Assembly: GCF_024345415.1 (NCBI RefSeq)
Contig: NZ_JAGQBB010000018.1
Coordinates: 1 to 64,000 of the forward strand
DNA length: 64,000 bases
Direction: 5' to 3'
DNA from: Synechococcus sp. Tobar12-5m-g
Lineage (GTDB): Bacteria > Cyanobacteriota > Cyanobacteriia > PCC-6307 > Cyanobiaceae
Part shown: positions 24,943 to 34,482 of the stretch, piece after piece
How the letters are laid out: each line of letters starts with the position of its first letter
How positions within the stretch are numbered: position 1 is the stretch's first letter
Notes under the pieces: generated by a model
What the model was told of the DNA's origin: nothing
Seen by the model: only the letters and a program-made list of their open reading frames with translations
Databases searched by the model: none
Made by a program: the position numbers and the translations under genes

Positions 24943-25284
24943 TCACGACACCTCCAACCCCGTCATCTCCAACTCCCGCCCCCCCAGCACGTCCGCCGAC
25001 AGCTCGCCACAGCACGGGCAGGCAAAGATCACATCCACCGGCTCGAACCGCTGCCCGCAACCTCCGCAGCGGCACACCGTGGGCACCACCTCCAGCTCCA
25101 GCGTTGCCCCTTGGCTGATTCCGCCCGCCATCACCACCTCGAAGGCGAAGGCGAGGGCGTCGGGGTCCACGCCCGAGAGCCGCCCCACCCGGAGCTTCAC
25201 GGCGTGAATCCGGTTGGCACCCTGGGCCGTCGCCGCCGCCAGGGCGATGCGGTGCAGCTCCTCCATCAGCGCCAGTTCATGCAT
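24943..25284 (-). CDS. hypA: Hydrogenase nickel-insertion protein HypA
   Basis: A 113-aa maturation factor that delivers nickel to the NiFe large subunit with HypB. It starts [10 protein letters not shown] with the nickel-binding His2-Glu3, and carries the structural zinc site in VCRCGGCGQRF ... CPCCGE. NxIHAVKLRVGRLSGVDPDAL is the family core. The ATG overlaps the hoxW stop by 8 bases, so it is the last gene of the hox operon. HypBCDEF are not in the window and must lie elsewhere. Confidence 0.93.
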   Translation of the reverse strand: MHELALMEELHRIALAAATAQGANRIHAVKLRVGRLSGVDPDALAFAFEVVMAGGISQGATLELEVVPTVCRCGGCGQRFEPVDVIFACPCCGELSADVLGGRELEMTGLEVS

Positions 25285-25747
25285 CGCCGCACCAGCGGCG
25301 CACCGCCGCCAGCACCTCGGGCAGCACGGCCCTGGTGGCGAGCGTGAGCCGCGTGCTGAAGCCGCAGCCGTGGGCCGCCACCAGCAGTTGCCAGGCCGGC
25401 GGACGGCGGCCATAGAGGGTTTCGGCCAGCTGCAGCAGCGTGCCCGTGCTGGCGTGGTGGCTGAACAGCCCAGCAGGGCCCGCCGCATCGGCTCCCCCGC
25501 TTTCCGGGGGCAGGAGCGGCTCCAGCCGCCAACCGCCTGGGCCCGCCGCCGCTTCCGCTTCCGCATCCACGAAGAGCACACGCCGGGCGGCGGCCAGCTG
25601 CGGCGCCAGCTCGGGTGTGAGCTGGGTCCGTTCGATCACCGCCAGGCTGGGGAGCTCCCAGCGCTCCACTTCGGCGGCGATGGCGCGTCCCACGCCATCG
25701 TCCTGGCGCAGGCCGTTGCCCCAGCCGATCAGCAGATCGCCGCTCAC
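25277..25747 (-). CDS. hoxW: HoxH C-terminal processing protease
   Basis: A 156-aa hydrogenase maturation endopeptidase that trims the C-terminus of HoxH after nickel insertion. [16 protein letters not shown] is the family start with the nickel-sensing Asp, [10 protein letters not shown] holds the second acidic ligand, and FSHHAST the histidine site. The GTG start lies in the hoxH stop (GTGA), ensuring synthesis together with its substrate. Confidence 0.9.
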   Translation of the reverse strand: MSGDLLIGWGNGLRQDDGVGRAIAAEVERWELPSLAVIERTQLTPELAPQLAAARRVLFVDAEAEAAAGPGGWRLEPLLPPESGGADAAGPAGLFSHHASTGTLLQLAETLYGRRPPAWQLLVAAHGCGFSTRLTLATRAVLPEVLAAVRRWCGDA

Positions 25748-27177
25748 TGCCGCCACCGCTCCTGCAGCATTCCCCCGTCGGGGCCGATCAGCTGCACATG
25801 CAAGGGCATCTGGCCCGCCGCATGGGTGGAGCACGACAGACAGGGATCGAAGCAGCGGATGCCCGCCTCCACCCGGTTGAGCAGGCCCTCGCTGATCTCG
25901 GCCGCCCCCGGCGGGATCCATTGCCGGGCGATCTGGGTGATGGTGCGGTTCATCGCCCGGTTGTTCTGGCCGGTGGCGATGATCAGGTTCACCGCCTCGA
26001 TCAGGCCGTTGGCATCCACCTTGTAGTGGTGGAACAGGGTGCCGCGCGGCGCCTCGCTCACGCCCACCGCCTCGAAGGCGTTCACCCCGGCGTGGGCGCG
26101 CACGTGGGTTGCGCAGATCTCGGGGTCGTTCAACAGCAGCTCGATCGCTTCGAGCGCCGCCAGGATTTCGATCAGGCGGGCCAGGTGGTAGTGGAAGGAG
26201 CTGGTCACCACACGGCCGCCGCGCTCCCGCAGCTCCAGCAGTTCGGCATCGGCCCGCTCGGTGCCGATGTGCTCGCACACGTTCAGCCGTGCCAGCGGCC
26301 CCACCCGGTAGCTGCCCGCTTCTGGCCCCAGCGGCTTGTAGTAGGGAAATTTCAGGTAGGTCCAGGGTTCCACCGCCTCCGCCAGCGCCTCGCTGATCTG
26401 TTGCTGTGGCAGCGCCTCGGCCAGCACGGCGCCGTCGGAGTCGATCAGGCGCAGCTGGCCGTCGTAGTGCTCCCAGCGGCCATCAGCCCCCACCAGGCCC
26501 ATGAACAGCGACGGGAAACAGCCGAACGTGCTGGCCTCCGTCGCCAGCGGGCCATCCAGCAGCCCCTTGAACCGTTCCAGCGCCGCGTTGGTGGTGGCGA
26601 AGGCTTCCGGCAGACGCGCACGGATGGCCTCGCGATCCGCTGGATCCAGGGGGGTACGCACCCCTCCCGGCACGGCCCAGGCGGCGTGGATCTTGCGGCC
26701 CCCCAGGCGCTCGATCAGGTCCTGGCCGAACTGGCGCAGGCGGATGCCGCCGCGGGCCAGCTCCGGGTCGGCGGCAATCAGGCCGAAGATGTTGCGCTTG
26801 GCCGGATCGCTGTCCCAGCCCAGCAGGAAATCGGGGCTGCTCAGGTGAAAGAACGACAGCGCATGGGACTGGGTGATCTGGGCCAGGTTCAGCAGCCGCC
26901 GCAGTTTCTCGGCTGCCGGCGGGATCGTCACCGCCAGGATCCGATCGCCCGTCTTGGCCGAGGCCAGCAGGTGGCTCACCGGGCAGATGCCGCAGATGCG
27001 GGCGGTGATCGCCGCCATCTCGGTGAACGGCCGCCCCTCGCAGAACTTCTCGAAGCCCCGGTACTCGACCACGTGGAAGCGGGCACCCTCCACGGCGCCG
27101 GCCCCGTTCAGGTGGATGGTGATCTTGGCGTGGCCCTCGATCCGCGTCACCGGATCGATCAGGATCGTGCGGGTCAT
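25744..27177 (-). CDS. hoxH: Bidirectional NiFe hydrogenase large subunit
   Basis: A 477-aa catalytic subunit that reduces protons or oxidises H2. The four Ni-Fe ligands are C62 and C65 ([10 protein letters not shown]) and C446 and C449 ([10 protein letters not shown]). A 25-residue C-terminal extension after H452 is the segment HoxW should remove. It pairs with HoxY, and electrons pass through HoxFUE to NAD(H), ferredoxin or flavodoxin. Starts 3 bases after the hoxY stop. No ligand is missing, so the enzyme looks functional. Confidence 0.96.
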   Translation of the reverse strand: MTRTILIDPVTRIEGHAKITIHLNGAGAVEGARFHVVEYRGFEKFCEGRPFTEMAAITARICGICPVSHLLASAKTGDRILAVTIPPAAEKLRRLLNLAQITQSHALSFFHLSSPDFLLGWDSDPAKRNIFGLIAADPELARGGIRLRQFGQDLIERLGGRKIHAAWAVPGGVRTPLDPADREAIRARLPEAFATTNAALERFKGLLDGPLATEASTFGCFPSLFMGLVGADGRWEHYDGQLRLIDSDGAVLAEALPQQQISEALAEAVEPWTYLKFPYYKPLGPEAGSYRVGPLARLNVCEHIGTERADAELLELRERGGRVVTSSFHYHLARLIEILAALEAIELLLNDPEICATHVRAHAGVNAFEAVGVSEAPRGTLFHHYKVDANGLIEAVNLIIATGQNNRAMNRTITQIARQWIPPGAAEISEGLLNRVEAGIRCFDPCLSCSTHAAGQMPLHVQLIGPDGGMLQERWRQ

Positions 27178-27180
27178 GGC

Positions 27181-27726
27181 TCAGCCGAAGCGGATCATCG
27201 CCGCCCCCTCCATCACCGGCCGCTCGCCCCGCAGCAGCGGCTCGAGGAAGGCGCGGATGCGCGCGGCCGAAGGCGGGCAGCCTGGCAGGTAGAGATCCAC
27301 CGGCACCACCTCGTGCAGCGGCAGCACCCGCTCCAGCAGATCAGGCACCAGGCCCGGGGCATGGGGCAGCTGGCCGCTGCCATCGGCCAGCTCCAGGTAG
27401 CCGCGGCGCAGCACCGGCTCCGCTCCATCCAGCCTGTTGCGCATGCCCGGCACGTTCGCGGTGATCGCGCAATCCCCGAACGACACCAGCAAACGGGTGC
27501 GCGCGCGCACCTGAAGGATCAGCTCCAGGTTGTCGCCGTTGGCGACGCCTCCCTCCACCAGGCAGACATCCACGTTCTCGGGGAAGCCCTTGATGTCGGA
27601 CGCCACCGGGCTGAACACCACATCAACCTGCTCGGCCAGCTCGATCAGCCACTCGTCGAGATCGAGGAACGACATGTGGCAGCCGGAGCAGCCGGCCAGC
27701 CAGACGGTGGCAAGGCGCAGCTTCAT
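27181..27726 (-). CDS. hoxY: Bidirectional NiFe hydrogenase small subunit
   Basis: A 181-aa protein carrying the proximal 4Fe-4S cluster next to the HoxH active site. [18 protein letters not shown] (C13, C16), [15 protein letters not shown] and [12 protein letters not shown] supply the four cluster cysteines. It is shorter than uptake-hydrogenase small subunits, as expected for HoxY, and has no Tat signal, so the enzyme is cytoplasmic. The start overlaps the hoxU stop by 4 bases. Confidence 0.95.
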   Translation of the reverse strand: MKLRLATVWLAGCSGCHMSFLDLDEWLIELAEQVDVVFSPVASDIKGFPENVDVCLVEGGVANGDNLELILQVRARTRLLVSFGDCAITANVPGMRNRLDGAEPVLRRGYLELADGSGQLPHAPGLVPDLLERVLPLHEVVPVDLYLPGCPPSAARIRAFLEPLLRGERPVMEGAAMIRFG

Positions 27727-28439
27727 GGCGTCTGCTGCCCCCTGGCGCGGGCCCGCACCAACGTCCACAGCCGGGCGGGGTCGGCGTGCTTCTCGCCGGT
27801 GGTGTCGGCCTTGTCGAACAGGGCGCCGGTGGGGCAGACCTGCACGCACTTGCCGCAGTCAGTGCAGGCGTCCACCGCCCCCCAGGGCTGATTCAGCCCG
27901 GCGATGATCCGGCAGTGCTCGCCGCGCCAGCCCACATCCCAGACATGGGCCCCCTCCACCTCGTCACAGACCCGCACGCAGCGGGTGCAGAGGATGCAGC
28001 GGTTGTGGTCGAGCCCGAACAGGTGATGGGTCAGGTCGACGGGACGATCCGGATGGCGGTAGGGCAGCCGGGAATGGTCCATACCCACCTCCACGGCCCG
28101 GTCCTGCAGCTCGCAGTGGCCGTTGGCCACGCACACCGCGCAGACGTGGTTCCCCTCGGTGAAGAGCATCTCGATCAGCGTGCGCCGGTAGTCCTGCAGC
28201 CTGGGGGTGTCGGTGTGCACCACCATCCCCTCCGCCACCGGGGTGAGGCAGGCGGGCTGCAGCTTGCCGCTGCCCTCGATCTCCACCAGGCAGAGCCGGC
28301 AGGCGGCCACCGGGCTCAGCCCCTCCAGGTGGCAGAGGGTGGGGATGGACACCCCCACCTCCCGGGCCGCCGCCAGCAGGGTGGCGCCCGTGGCCATCGC
28401 CACGTCGCGGCCGTCGATGGTCAGGGTGCGGACGCTCAT
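27723..28439 (-). CDS. hoxU: Hydrogenase diaphorase subunit HoxU
   Basis: A 238-aa iron-sulfur subunit homologous to the N-terminal part of complex I NuoG. The 2Fe-2S site is in [20 protein letters not shown] with a further Cys in LQPACLTP. A His/Cys-ligated 4Fe-4S site follows ([15 protein letters not shown]). Two ferredoxin-type clusters close the protein: [13 protein letters not shown] and [14 protein letters not shown]. It wires HoxF to HoxY. Overlaps hoxF and hoxY by 4 bases each. Confidence 0.95.
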   Translation of the reverse strand: MSVRTLTIDGRDVAMATGATLLAAAREVGVSIPTLCHLEGLSPVAACRLCLVEIEGSGKLQPACLTPVAEGMVVHTDTPRLQDYRRTLIEMLFTEGNHVCAVCVANGHCELQDRAVEVGMDHSRLPYRHPDRPVDLTHHLFGLDHNRCILCTRCVRVCDEVEGAHVWDVGWRGEHCRIIAGLNQPWGAVDACTDCGKCVQVCPTGALFDKADTTGEKHADPARLWTLVRARARGQQTP

Positions 28440-30076
28440 CGGCCGGCTGCCGCTGCCGTGGGCTGGGGCCTCAAGCGAGCCACGTACTCGTCGCGGAAGA
28501 AGCGCAGGGTGCTGAGCACCGGTTTGGGAGCGCTCTGGCCCAGACCGCAGAGGCTGGTGTCCACGACCATGTGGCAGAGGGCTTCGAGCTGGGCCAGATC
28601 GGCGGCCGTGGCGTCGCCGCCCAGGTGCTTCTGCAGCAAACCATGCAGCTGCACGGTGCCGGCGCGGCAGGGCACGCACTTGCCGCAGGATTCATCCCGG
28701 CAGAAGGCCATGAAGAAGGCGGCGATCGCCACCATGTCGGTGGAGTGGTCCATCACCACCATGCCGCCGGAGCCCATGATCGTGCCCAGCTCCTTCAGGC
28801 TCTCGTAATCCACCGACGTGTCGAGCAGGGAGGCCGGCACGCAGCCGCCGGAGGGGCCACCGGTCTGCACGGCCTTGATCCCGGCTCCATCCGGGCAGCC
28901 CTCCCCCATCTCGGCCACGATCGTGGCCAGGCTGGTGCCCATCGGCACTTCCACCAGCCCGCCACGGCGGACATTGCCGGTGAGGCAAAACACCTTGGTG
29001 CCCTTGCTGCCCTCCGTGCCGATGGCGGCGAACCAATCGGCGCCCTCCCGCAGGATCGGCACCACGTTGGCGAACGTTTCCACGTTGTTGATCAGGGTCG
29101 GGAGTCCCCACACCCCCGCTTCGGCGGGGTAGGGGGGGCGCGGCCGCGGTGTGCCGCGCTGGCCCTCGATCGAGTGGATCAACGCCGTTTCCTCGCCGCA
29201 GACATAGGCACCGGCGCCGACCCGCAACTCCACCGTGAAGCCGAAGGGGGAGCCGAACAGCCCCGCTCCGAGCAGGTGGCGGCGACGGGCCTGCTCGATC
29301 GCCCGCCGCAGGTTGACGATCGCCAGCTTGTATTCGGCGCGGATGTAGATGAAGCCCCGATCGGCCCCCACTGCGTAGGCGGCGATCGCCATGCCCTCCA
29401 GCACGCGGTGGGGATCCCCCTCCAGCACGCTGCGGTCCATGAAGGCGCCGGGGTCGCCCTCATCGGCGTTGCAGACCACCACCTTGCGCTCACCAGGCAT
29501 CTTGGCCACCGTCGCCCATTTCAGACCGGTGGGATAGCCCGCACCACCCCGGCCGCGCAGGCCGCTGCGGCGGATCGTCTCCACCACCTCGGCCGGGGTG
29601 CACTCCTGCACGGCGCGGCGCAGCTGCTCGTAGGCGCCGCGCTCGATCGCCGCTTCGATCCGCTCCGGGTCGATCAGGCCGCAGTGCTCCAGAACGATGC
29701 GCCGCTGGCGCGTGAAGAAGGGCCGCTCGGTGTCGACCTGCTCCCCCGCAGCAGGGGTCCAGGCCAGGGGGGCCTCCCGCTCGGCGGACGAGGCTGCCTG
29801 CAAACGGTGGGCCAGGGCCGTGATCAGCCCGTCGGCATCGGCGGCCGTCACGCCGGCGAACAGGGCGCCATCGGGATCAACCGCCAGCAGCGGGCCCTGG
29901 CTGCAGGGACCGAGGCAGCCCACCCCGGTGATGGCCAGGCGTTCCTGCAGCTCCCGCCGGGCCACAGCGGTGGTCAGCGCCTGCCGCAGCTCGGCGGCGC
30001 CGCCGGCCAAGCAGCCGGCGGAGCTGCAGCAGCGCACCCGCAGAACGGAGGAGGGGGGCGGAGAGTGGGTGGTCAT
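28436..30076 (-). CDS. hoxF: Hydrogenase diaphorase subunit HoxF
   Basis: A 546-aa NADH-binding flavoprotein homologous to NuoF with a thioredoxin-like 2Fe-2S domain at the N-terminus (RCCSSAGC ... [10 protein letters not shown]). [16 protein letters not shown] is the NADH/FMN binding glycine-rich loop, [14 protein letters not shown] contacts FMN, and [12 protein letters not shown] plus a later Cys bind the 4Fe-4S cluster. It exchanges electrons with NAD(P)H and perhaps ferredoxin. The ATG overlaps the hoxE stop. Confidence 0.96.
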   Translation of the reverse strand: MTTHSPPPSSVLRVRCCSSAGCLAGGAAELRQALTTAVARRELQERLAITGVGCLGPCSQGPLLAVDPDGALFAGVTAADADGLITALAHRLQAASSAEREAPLAWTPAAGEQVDTERPFFTRQRRIVLEHCGLIDPERIEAAIERGAYEQLRRAVQECTPAEVVETIRRSGLRGRGGAGYPTGLKWATVAKMPGERKVVVCNADEGDPGAFMDRSVLEGDPHRVLEGMAIAAYAVGADRGFIYIRAEYKLAIVNLRRAIEQARRRHLLGAGLFGSPFGFTVELRVGAGAYVCGEETALIHSIEGQRGTPRPRPPYPAEAGVWGLPTLINNVETFANVVPILREGADWFAAIGTEGSKGTKVFCLTGNVRRGGLVEVPMGTSLATIVAEMGEGCPDGAGIKAVQTGGPSGGCVPASLLDTSVDYESLKELGTIMGSGGMVVMDHSTDMVAIAAFFMAFCRDESCGKCVPCRAGTVQLHGLLQKHLGGDATAADLAQLEALCHMVVDTSLCGLGQSAPKPVLSTLRFFRDEYVARLRPQPTAAAAGR

Positions 30077-30600
30077 GGCTGTGGTTCCGATCCGCGCTCA
30101 AGCTCGTGCTCTGCATCGAGGCCACGCACCGCCGCCAGGACGGAGCCGACGGTCTGGTGTTTGCGAACCTCCCCGTCGATCACCACCACCGGCGCGGCGC
30201 TGCAGGTGCCCAGGCAGCGCACCGATCCCAGGCTCACCCAGCCATCGGCCCGGCAGGCGCCCAGATCGATCTGCAACTCCTGCTCCAGGGCCTCGATCAA
30301 GGGGGCCGCCCCCTTCACCGCACAGGCCGTGCCGTTGCAGACGACGCAGCTGTGCCGCGCCGGCGGGCGGAAACGGAACAGGTGATAAAACGAAGCCGTG
30401 CCATAAACGCGGCTGAGCGGCAACTCGAGGCTGCGGGCGACGTGGCGCAGCAGATCGTCGCCGAGATAGCCGTAGAGCTCCTGGGACTGGTTGAGGATCT
30501 CGATCAGGCTGTCGGGGCTGCGGTGATGCCGGCGCAGCATCGGCTCCAGGGCCTCGAAGGTTGCGCTGGACAGCATTGCGCTGGGAATCGCGCTGGGCAT
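30073..30600 (-). CDS. hoxE: Hydrogenase diaphorase subunit HoxE
   Basis: A 175-aa NuoE-like subunit with a thioredoxin-fold 2Fe-2S cluster ligated by cysteines in VCNGTACAVKG and VRCLGTCSAAP. QSQELYGYLGDDLLRHVA and VYGTASFYHLFRF are typical of the family. It is the first gene of hoxEFUYHW-hypA. I took the ATG at 30600, giving MPSAIPSAM; the next ATG eight codons on is also possible. Paired inverted repeats lie 37-74 bases upstream. Confidence 0.94.
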   Translation of the reverse strand: MPSAIPSAMLSSATFEALEPMLRRHHRSPDSLIEILNQSQELYGYLGDDLLRHVARSLELPLSRVYGTASFYHLFRFRPPARHSCVVCNGTACAVKGAAPLIEALEQELQIDLGACRADGWVSLGSVRCLGTCSAAPVVVIDGEVRKHQTVGSVLAAVRGLDAEHELERGSEPQP

Positions 30601-30636
30601 CGCTTGGTCCCACCCGTGGTTGCACCGTAGGAAGCA

Positions 30637-30674
30637 ACAGCCGTTTGGGCTGTGACGAAGGCATTTCTTCGTCA
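30637..30674 (-). promoter_or_regulatory. Tandem inverted repeats upstream of hoxE
   Basis: Two hairpin-like repeats abut: ACAGCC-gtttg-GGCTGT (30637-30653) and TGACGAAG-gcattt-CTTCGTCA (30653-30674, a perfect 8-bp pair). They sit in the 185-base gap between the HAD gene and hoxE. Neither is followed by a T run. They may be operators for the hydrogenase operon; LexA and AbrB-type proteins regulate hox genes in other cyanobacteria, but I cannot match either site by eye. Confidence 0.4.
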
Positions 30675-30785
30675 TCCGTTCCGATGAACCACCTCAAGCT
30701 GCCCAAGGTTCCCGATCACTTCGTCCCGTTCTGGACGGTGCTGGGGAAAGCCCTTGGCTGCTCGCTCTACCAGGGCCTCAGCCCA

Positions 30786-31436
30786 TCAAAGCCGAACCTC
30801 CCGCAGGGAGCGCAGACAACGCGCCTGGGGCGGATAGTTCTCGCACCCCTCCCCCTTCGGCAGGAGCACATAGACCAGGCAACCGGCCGCCAGGGCTGCC
30901 TCCGTGCCGGCCTGGGAATCCTCGAAGGCCCAGCAGCCTGCGGGTTCAACGCCGAGGCGGCGGGCCGCCAGCTTGAATCCGTCCGGGGCGGGCTTGCCGC
31001 TCACCAATCCGGGATCATCGCCGTGAACCCGGATCTCCAGCAGCTCTATCCAGGGGTGGGGGGCGCACTTGAGCGCCACCGCATCCCGGCTGCTGCTGGT
31101 GACCAGCGCCATCGGGATCGCCAACTCGCGGCAGCGGGCCAGCAGCTCGGGCGCCCCCTCCATCGCGGCCGCCGATGGCAGCAAGCGTCGGGCGATCGGC
31201 TGCTGCACCGCCAGCAACTGCTCGGCCGTTGGGGCCACCACACCCGCCGCCGCGATCCAGGCGATCACCTGCCGGGCGTTGTCGAGGCGGCGGCGGCCCC
31301 TGAGCTGCAGAAGTTGGGCATCGTCCAGGGCCACACCGAACCGATCGGCCGCCTGGCGCCAGGCTCGCCCGTGCAGCGGCTCCGTGTCGAGCAGCAGGCC
31401 ATCGAGATCGAACAGGCAGGCGGCCGGGCGGATCAT
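30786..31436 (-). CDS. HAD-superfamily phosphatase/phosphomutase-like protein
   Basis: A 216-aa HAD hydrolase with a helical cap. The nucleophile motif is FDLDGLLLDTEP, motif II is LVTSSSRDAV, motif III is SGKPAPDGF, and motif IV is FEDSQAG. This is the beta-phosphoglucomutase/phosphoglycolate phosphatase group; the substrate is a small phosphorylated metabolite, not specified by sequence. It lies upstream of hoxE on the same strand but 185 bases away, so it is probably not part of the operon. Confidence 0.87.
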   Translation of the reverse strand: MIRPAACLFDLDGLLLDTEPLHGRAWRQAADRFGVALDDAQLLQLRGRRRLDNARQVIAWIAAAGVVAPTAEQLLAVQQPIARRLLPSAAAMEGAPELLARCRELAIPMALVTSSSRDAVALKCAPHPWIELLEIRVHGDDPGLVSGKPAPDGFKLAARRLGVEPAGCWAFEDSQAGTEAALAAGCLVYVLLPKGEGCENYPPQARCLRSLREVRL

Positions 31437-31539
31437 GGCGGCATCCTCTCAGTGGGCGGGATCAGGCCAGCTGCCATGAGGTACTCCTTAGGGTGAAGGC
31501 CTTTCAGTGGCCGGCCAGGCCCCCACTCGCCATAGCGCC

Positions 31540-32595
31540 ATGCCTGCCCTTCCCCCGGCGGAGTCCCCCGCCTATCCGGTGCCGGAGGACGAGGTGGCAC
31601 GTCAGCAGGCCCTTGACGACCTCCACATTCTCGACGTGGACCCGGACGACGACTTCGATCGGCTCACTCGACTGGCCAGCCAAATGCTGGGGGTGCCGAT
31701 CGCTCTGATTTCCCTGGTCGACCACGACCGGCAGTGGTTCCTCTCCCGCGTCGGCCTTGACGCAACGCAGACGAACCGGGATGTGGCTTTCTGCGCCCAT
31801 GCCATCTGCAGCGATGAGCTGATGGTTGTTGAAGACGCGCTCCATGACGATCGCTTCAAGGACAACCCGCTGGTCAGTGGCGACCCCCACATCCGGTTCT
31901 ATGCGGGCGCGTTGTTGCAGACCCGCGAAGGTCACAACCTCGGTACCCTGTGCGTGATCAGTCCTGAACCGAGGCGGCTCTCGGGAAGCGAGCACCAGCT
32001 GCTGGCAGACCTTGCCGGCCTGGTGATCCAGCACCTGGAGGCGCGGCGGAACAGCTACTTGTGCCCGATCACGGCCCTCCAGAACCGTCGGCCCTTCTTC
32101 GAAGCGGGCCTGCGGGAGTTCCTGCGGGTCAGCCAGAAGACTGAGCCGCTGACGCTTCTGCTCTTCGGCATCGACGATTTCCCGGCGATGAACGAGCGTT
32201 TCGGTAACAGGCAAGGGGAAAGGGTGCTTCGCGAGGTGACCGAAACACTCCGGTCCGTGCTGGGGGAGAGCGCCCTGCTGGGGCGGGTGGCCGGAGATGA
32301 GTTCGGTGCGTTGCTAACGGGTCTGGAACGCCAGGAGGCCATGGGACTGGCGGAGCGGATTCGCTCCGGGATCGCTCTGAATGGATGGGTAGTGGATGGA
32401 GCACGTCATCCTCTGACCCTCAGTTGCGGAGTCGCCTCTCTCATCCCCGATGACCGTGGGTTCATCGATCTGTTCCGTCGCGCTGACTCGGCTCTGAACC
32501 AGGCCAGGCTGTCGGGACGGGCCCAGACGGACGACATCAAACGACGATCTAGCCTCTCTGAACCGAGACATAAGCCCGGGAAAGGGCCGCTCTAA
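31540..32595 (+). CDS. GAF-GGDEF protein, probable diguanylate cyclase
   Basis: A 351-aa cytoplasmic protein. Residues 15-165 are a GAF domain of the type that begins PEDEVARQQALDDLHILD and contains DRQWFLSRVG and GTLCVIS. Residues 175-330 are a GGDEF domain with the active-site loop reading AGDEF (251-255). The Gly-to-Ala change occurs in active cyclases, so c-di-GMP synthesis is likely but not certain. No RxxD inhibitory site precedes the loop. A GTG 33 bases upstream is an alternative start. The 3' end overlaps the convergent kinase gene by 47 bases. Confidence 0.85.
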   Translation: MPALPPAESPAYPVPEDEVARQQALDDLHILDVDPDDDFDRLTRLASQMLGVPIALISLVDHDRQWFLSRVGLDATQTNRDVAFCAHAICSDELMVVEDALHDDRFKDNPLVSGDPHIRFYAGALLQTREGHNLGTLCVISPEPRRLSGSEHQLLADLAGLVIQHLEARRNSYLCPITALQNRRPFFEAGLREFLRVSQKTEPLTLLLFGIDDFPAMNERFGNRQGERVLREVTETLRSVLGESALLGRVAGDEFGALLTGLERQEAMGLAERIRSGIALNGWVVDGARHPLTLSCGVASLIPDDRGFIDLFRRADSALNQARLSGRAQTDDIKRRSSLSEPRHKPGKGPL

Positions 32596-34438
32596 GCGTC
32601 TCCACCTGGATGGGTTTGCCGAGAAAGTCGTTCATACCGCTCTCGAAAGCCTGGACACGATCGCTCTCCAGAATGTTGGCCGTGACCGCCACGATCCACG
32701 GACGACGATCGCTCCCGCCATCCTGCCGGATTCTGCGCGTGGCTTCGAGCCCATCAAGGTTGGGCATCCGCAGATCCATCAGGATGATGTCAGGATCGAG
32801 GCTGCGCTGCTGCACCAGGGCCTCTTCCCCGTCGCGGGCCACGCTGACGCCATAGCCGAGCCGTTGCAACATCAGCTCGCAGACGCGGGCATTCACAAGA
32901 TTGTCTTCGGCCAGGAGAATGCGCAAGGGATGCTGTGCAGCAAACGTGGACGCCTCGGGAGTGGCCGCTGCCGCGAGGCGAGTCATGGCGGCATCCTCCA
33001 GAAGCTCCACCGGGAGCGTGACCGTGAAGGTGCTGCCCTGACCGAGTTCGCTTTCCAACTGAATCCCGCCGCCCAGGGCCTTCGCGAGGCTCTGGCAGAT
33101 GGCCAAACCCAGACCGGTGCCGCCATGGACACGGGTGCTGGAGGAGTCACCCTGCGTGAAGGGCTGGAACAGGGCCTCCCTCCCGGTCTCGCTCAGCCCT
33201 GGTCCGGAATCACGAACGCGGATAATCAGGGGAACCATCCCATCGGGTTGGCAAGGCTGAACCGAAACGGCCACACCCACCCCGCCACTGGAGGTGAACT
33301 TGATCGCGTTACTGACCAGATTCACGAGGATCTGCCGGAGGCGGAAGGGGTCGGTGCTCAAGAGCTCGGGAACGCCGGCATCGATCTCGAGTGTTGTACG
33401 CAAACCCTTCGATTGAGCCTGCTGGGCGAAAAGGCCCAGCACATCCTCGAACAGAGGGCGGAGCCGACAGGGCGCTACCTCCACGACCAGTTTACCACTA
33501 TCGATCGTCGAGAAGTCGAGAAGTTGATTGAGCAGAAGAAGCAGGGATTCGGCTGAGTTCTTAACCGTCTGCAAGCACGAGTGCTGCTGGGTTGTCAGGC
33601 GGCTACTCAGCAGGATGTCAGTGAGCCCGATCACCCCATTCAGCGGTGTGCGGATCTCATGGCTGATCGTCGCCAGGAAGATGCTCTTGGCAAGGTTGGC
33701 CGCCTCCGATTCGGCTGCCGCCTGGCGGGCCAGGTCACGCGCATTCCGGATGTCTTCGAGGGCGATTGCGCGCGATTGCAAGGAACGCCAATGGAGGAAA
33801 CCGATCAGAGCGGAGAGGAGGCCACTCCCCGCAAGAGACAGTCCCAGGGCCAGGCGCAGGGGGAAAAGCTGTCGGTTGAGGCTGGCCAGGGACAGGTCGA
33901 CTCCCACGAGAGCGATGGTCTTGCCATCCTCGTCGCGGAAGGGAGCGAAACTGCTCAGAAACGTTCCCCACTTGTCGGTGTAGGGAGTGGAGCTCACGGC
34001 GACACGACCGGTCCGAACGGCGGTCAGGGCAGCAGTAGGAGCATCGGCATAGCGCTGCCCTGTCGAAGCCACAACGGTGGCGTCACCCTGGTTCCTGATG
34101 TAGTAGGAGCTATCCAGCACGAAGAGGAGATCCTGCAGACGGGCCCGGAGCGTGTAGGCGTAATAGACATCCGGTACCGCCTTCCGCAGTTGGAGCAGGG
34201 GCTGGGCGGCCCGGCGATAGGCCTCACTGCCCATCTGCTTTGGGGTGGTGATCGATCCGTGAAGCTCAGGACTCATTTCCGATGCCGTGATCACGGCAAG
34301 ATCCCGCAACCGATCCTGAATGTTTCTATGGAGCGACTGATTGGCCGTCCGATAGGTGACGATCAGCGCCGTACTGGCGATTGCAAAGACTGCCAAGGCC
34401 ATGCAACACGCCTCTCGGACCAGCTTGCCTTTCGGCAT
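32549..34438 (-). CDS. Membrane hybrid sensor histidine kinase
   Basis: A 629-aa kinase. One membrane helix lies at about residues 9-29, a periplasmic sensor of about 165 residues follows (with PDVYYAYTLRARLQDLLFVLD, cache-like), and a second helix lies near 195-217. The HisKA domain has the phospho-acceptor H260 (ISHEIRTPLN). The ATPase shows NLVSNAIKF, RDSGPGL and [10 protein letters not shown]. The C-terminal receiver has D555 (LMDLRMPN). The ligand is unknown. A good Shine-Dalgarno (GAGGAGG) supports this ATG; the alternative at 34486 would overlap the upstream stop (ATGA). Third gene of a PAS-kinase-kinase operon. Confidence 0.9.
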   Translation of the reverse strand: MPKGKLVREACCMALAVFAIASTALIVTYRTANQSLHRNIQDRLRDLAVITASEMSPELHGSITTPKQMGSEAYRRAAQPLLQLRKAVPDVYYAYTLRARLQDLLFVLDSSYYIRNQGDATVVASTGQRYADAPTAALTAVRTGRVAVSSTPYTDKWGTFLSSFAPFRDEDGKTIALVGVDLSLASLNRQLFPLRLALGLSLAGSGLLSALIGFLHWRSLQSRAIALEDIRNARDLARQAAAESEAANLAKSIFLATISHEIRTPLNGVIGLTDILLSSRLTTQQHSCLQTVKNSAESLLLLLNQLLDFSTIDSGKLVVEVAPCRLRPLFEDVLGLFAQQAQSKGLRTTLEIDAGVPELLSTDPFRLRQILVNLVSNAIKFTSSGGVGVAVSVQPCQPDGMVPLIIRVRDSGPGLSETGREALFQPFTQGDSSSTRVHGGTGLGLAICQSLAKALGGGIQLESELGQGSTFTVTLPVELLEDAAMTRLAAAATPEASTFAAQHPLRILLAEDNLVNARVCELMLQRLGYGVSVARDGEEALVQQRSLDPDIILMDLRMPNLDGLEATRRIRQDGGSDRRPWIVAVTANILESDRVQAFESGMNDFLGKPIQVETLRAALSRAYVSVQRG

Positions 34439-34443
34439 GGAGA

Positions 34444-34450
34444 CCTCCTC
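34444..34450 (-). promoter_or_regulatory. Shine-Dalgarno site deciding the hybrid kinase start
   Basis: On the minus strand GAGGAGG lies 5 bases before the ATG at 34438. It is unusually strong for this genome, where most starts rely on overlap coupling, and favours 34438 over the in-frame ATG at 34486. Confidence 0.55.
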
Positions 34451-34482
34451 AGTGGCGTGCGCAGGATTAAGCATGCCAAGCC

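Noticed and set aside
25798-27891. 697-aa plus-strand frame opposite hoxH/hoxY
   Set aside because: Both minus-strand genes carry complete metal-ligand motifs; the plus-strand frame arises from the high GC content.
28571-30385. 604-aa plus-strand frame opposite hoxF/hoxE
   Set aside because: Shadow of hoxF, with no domain pattern of its own.
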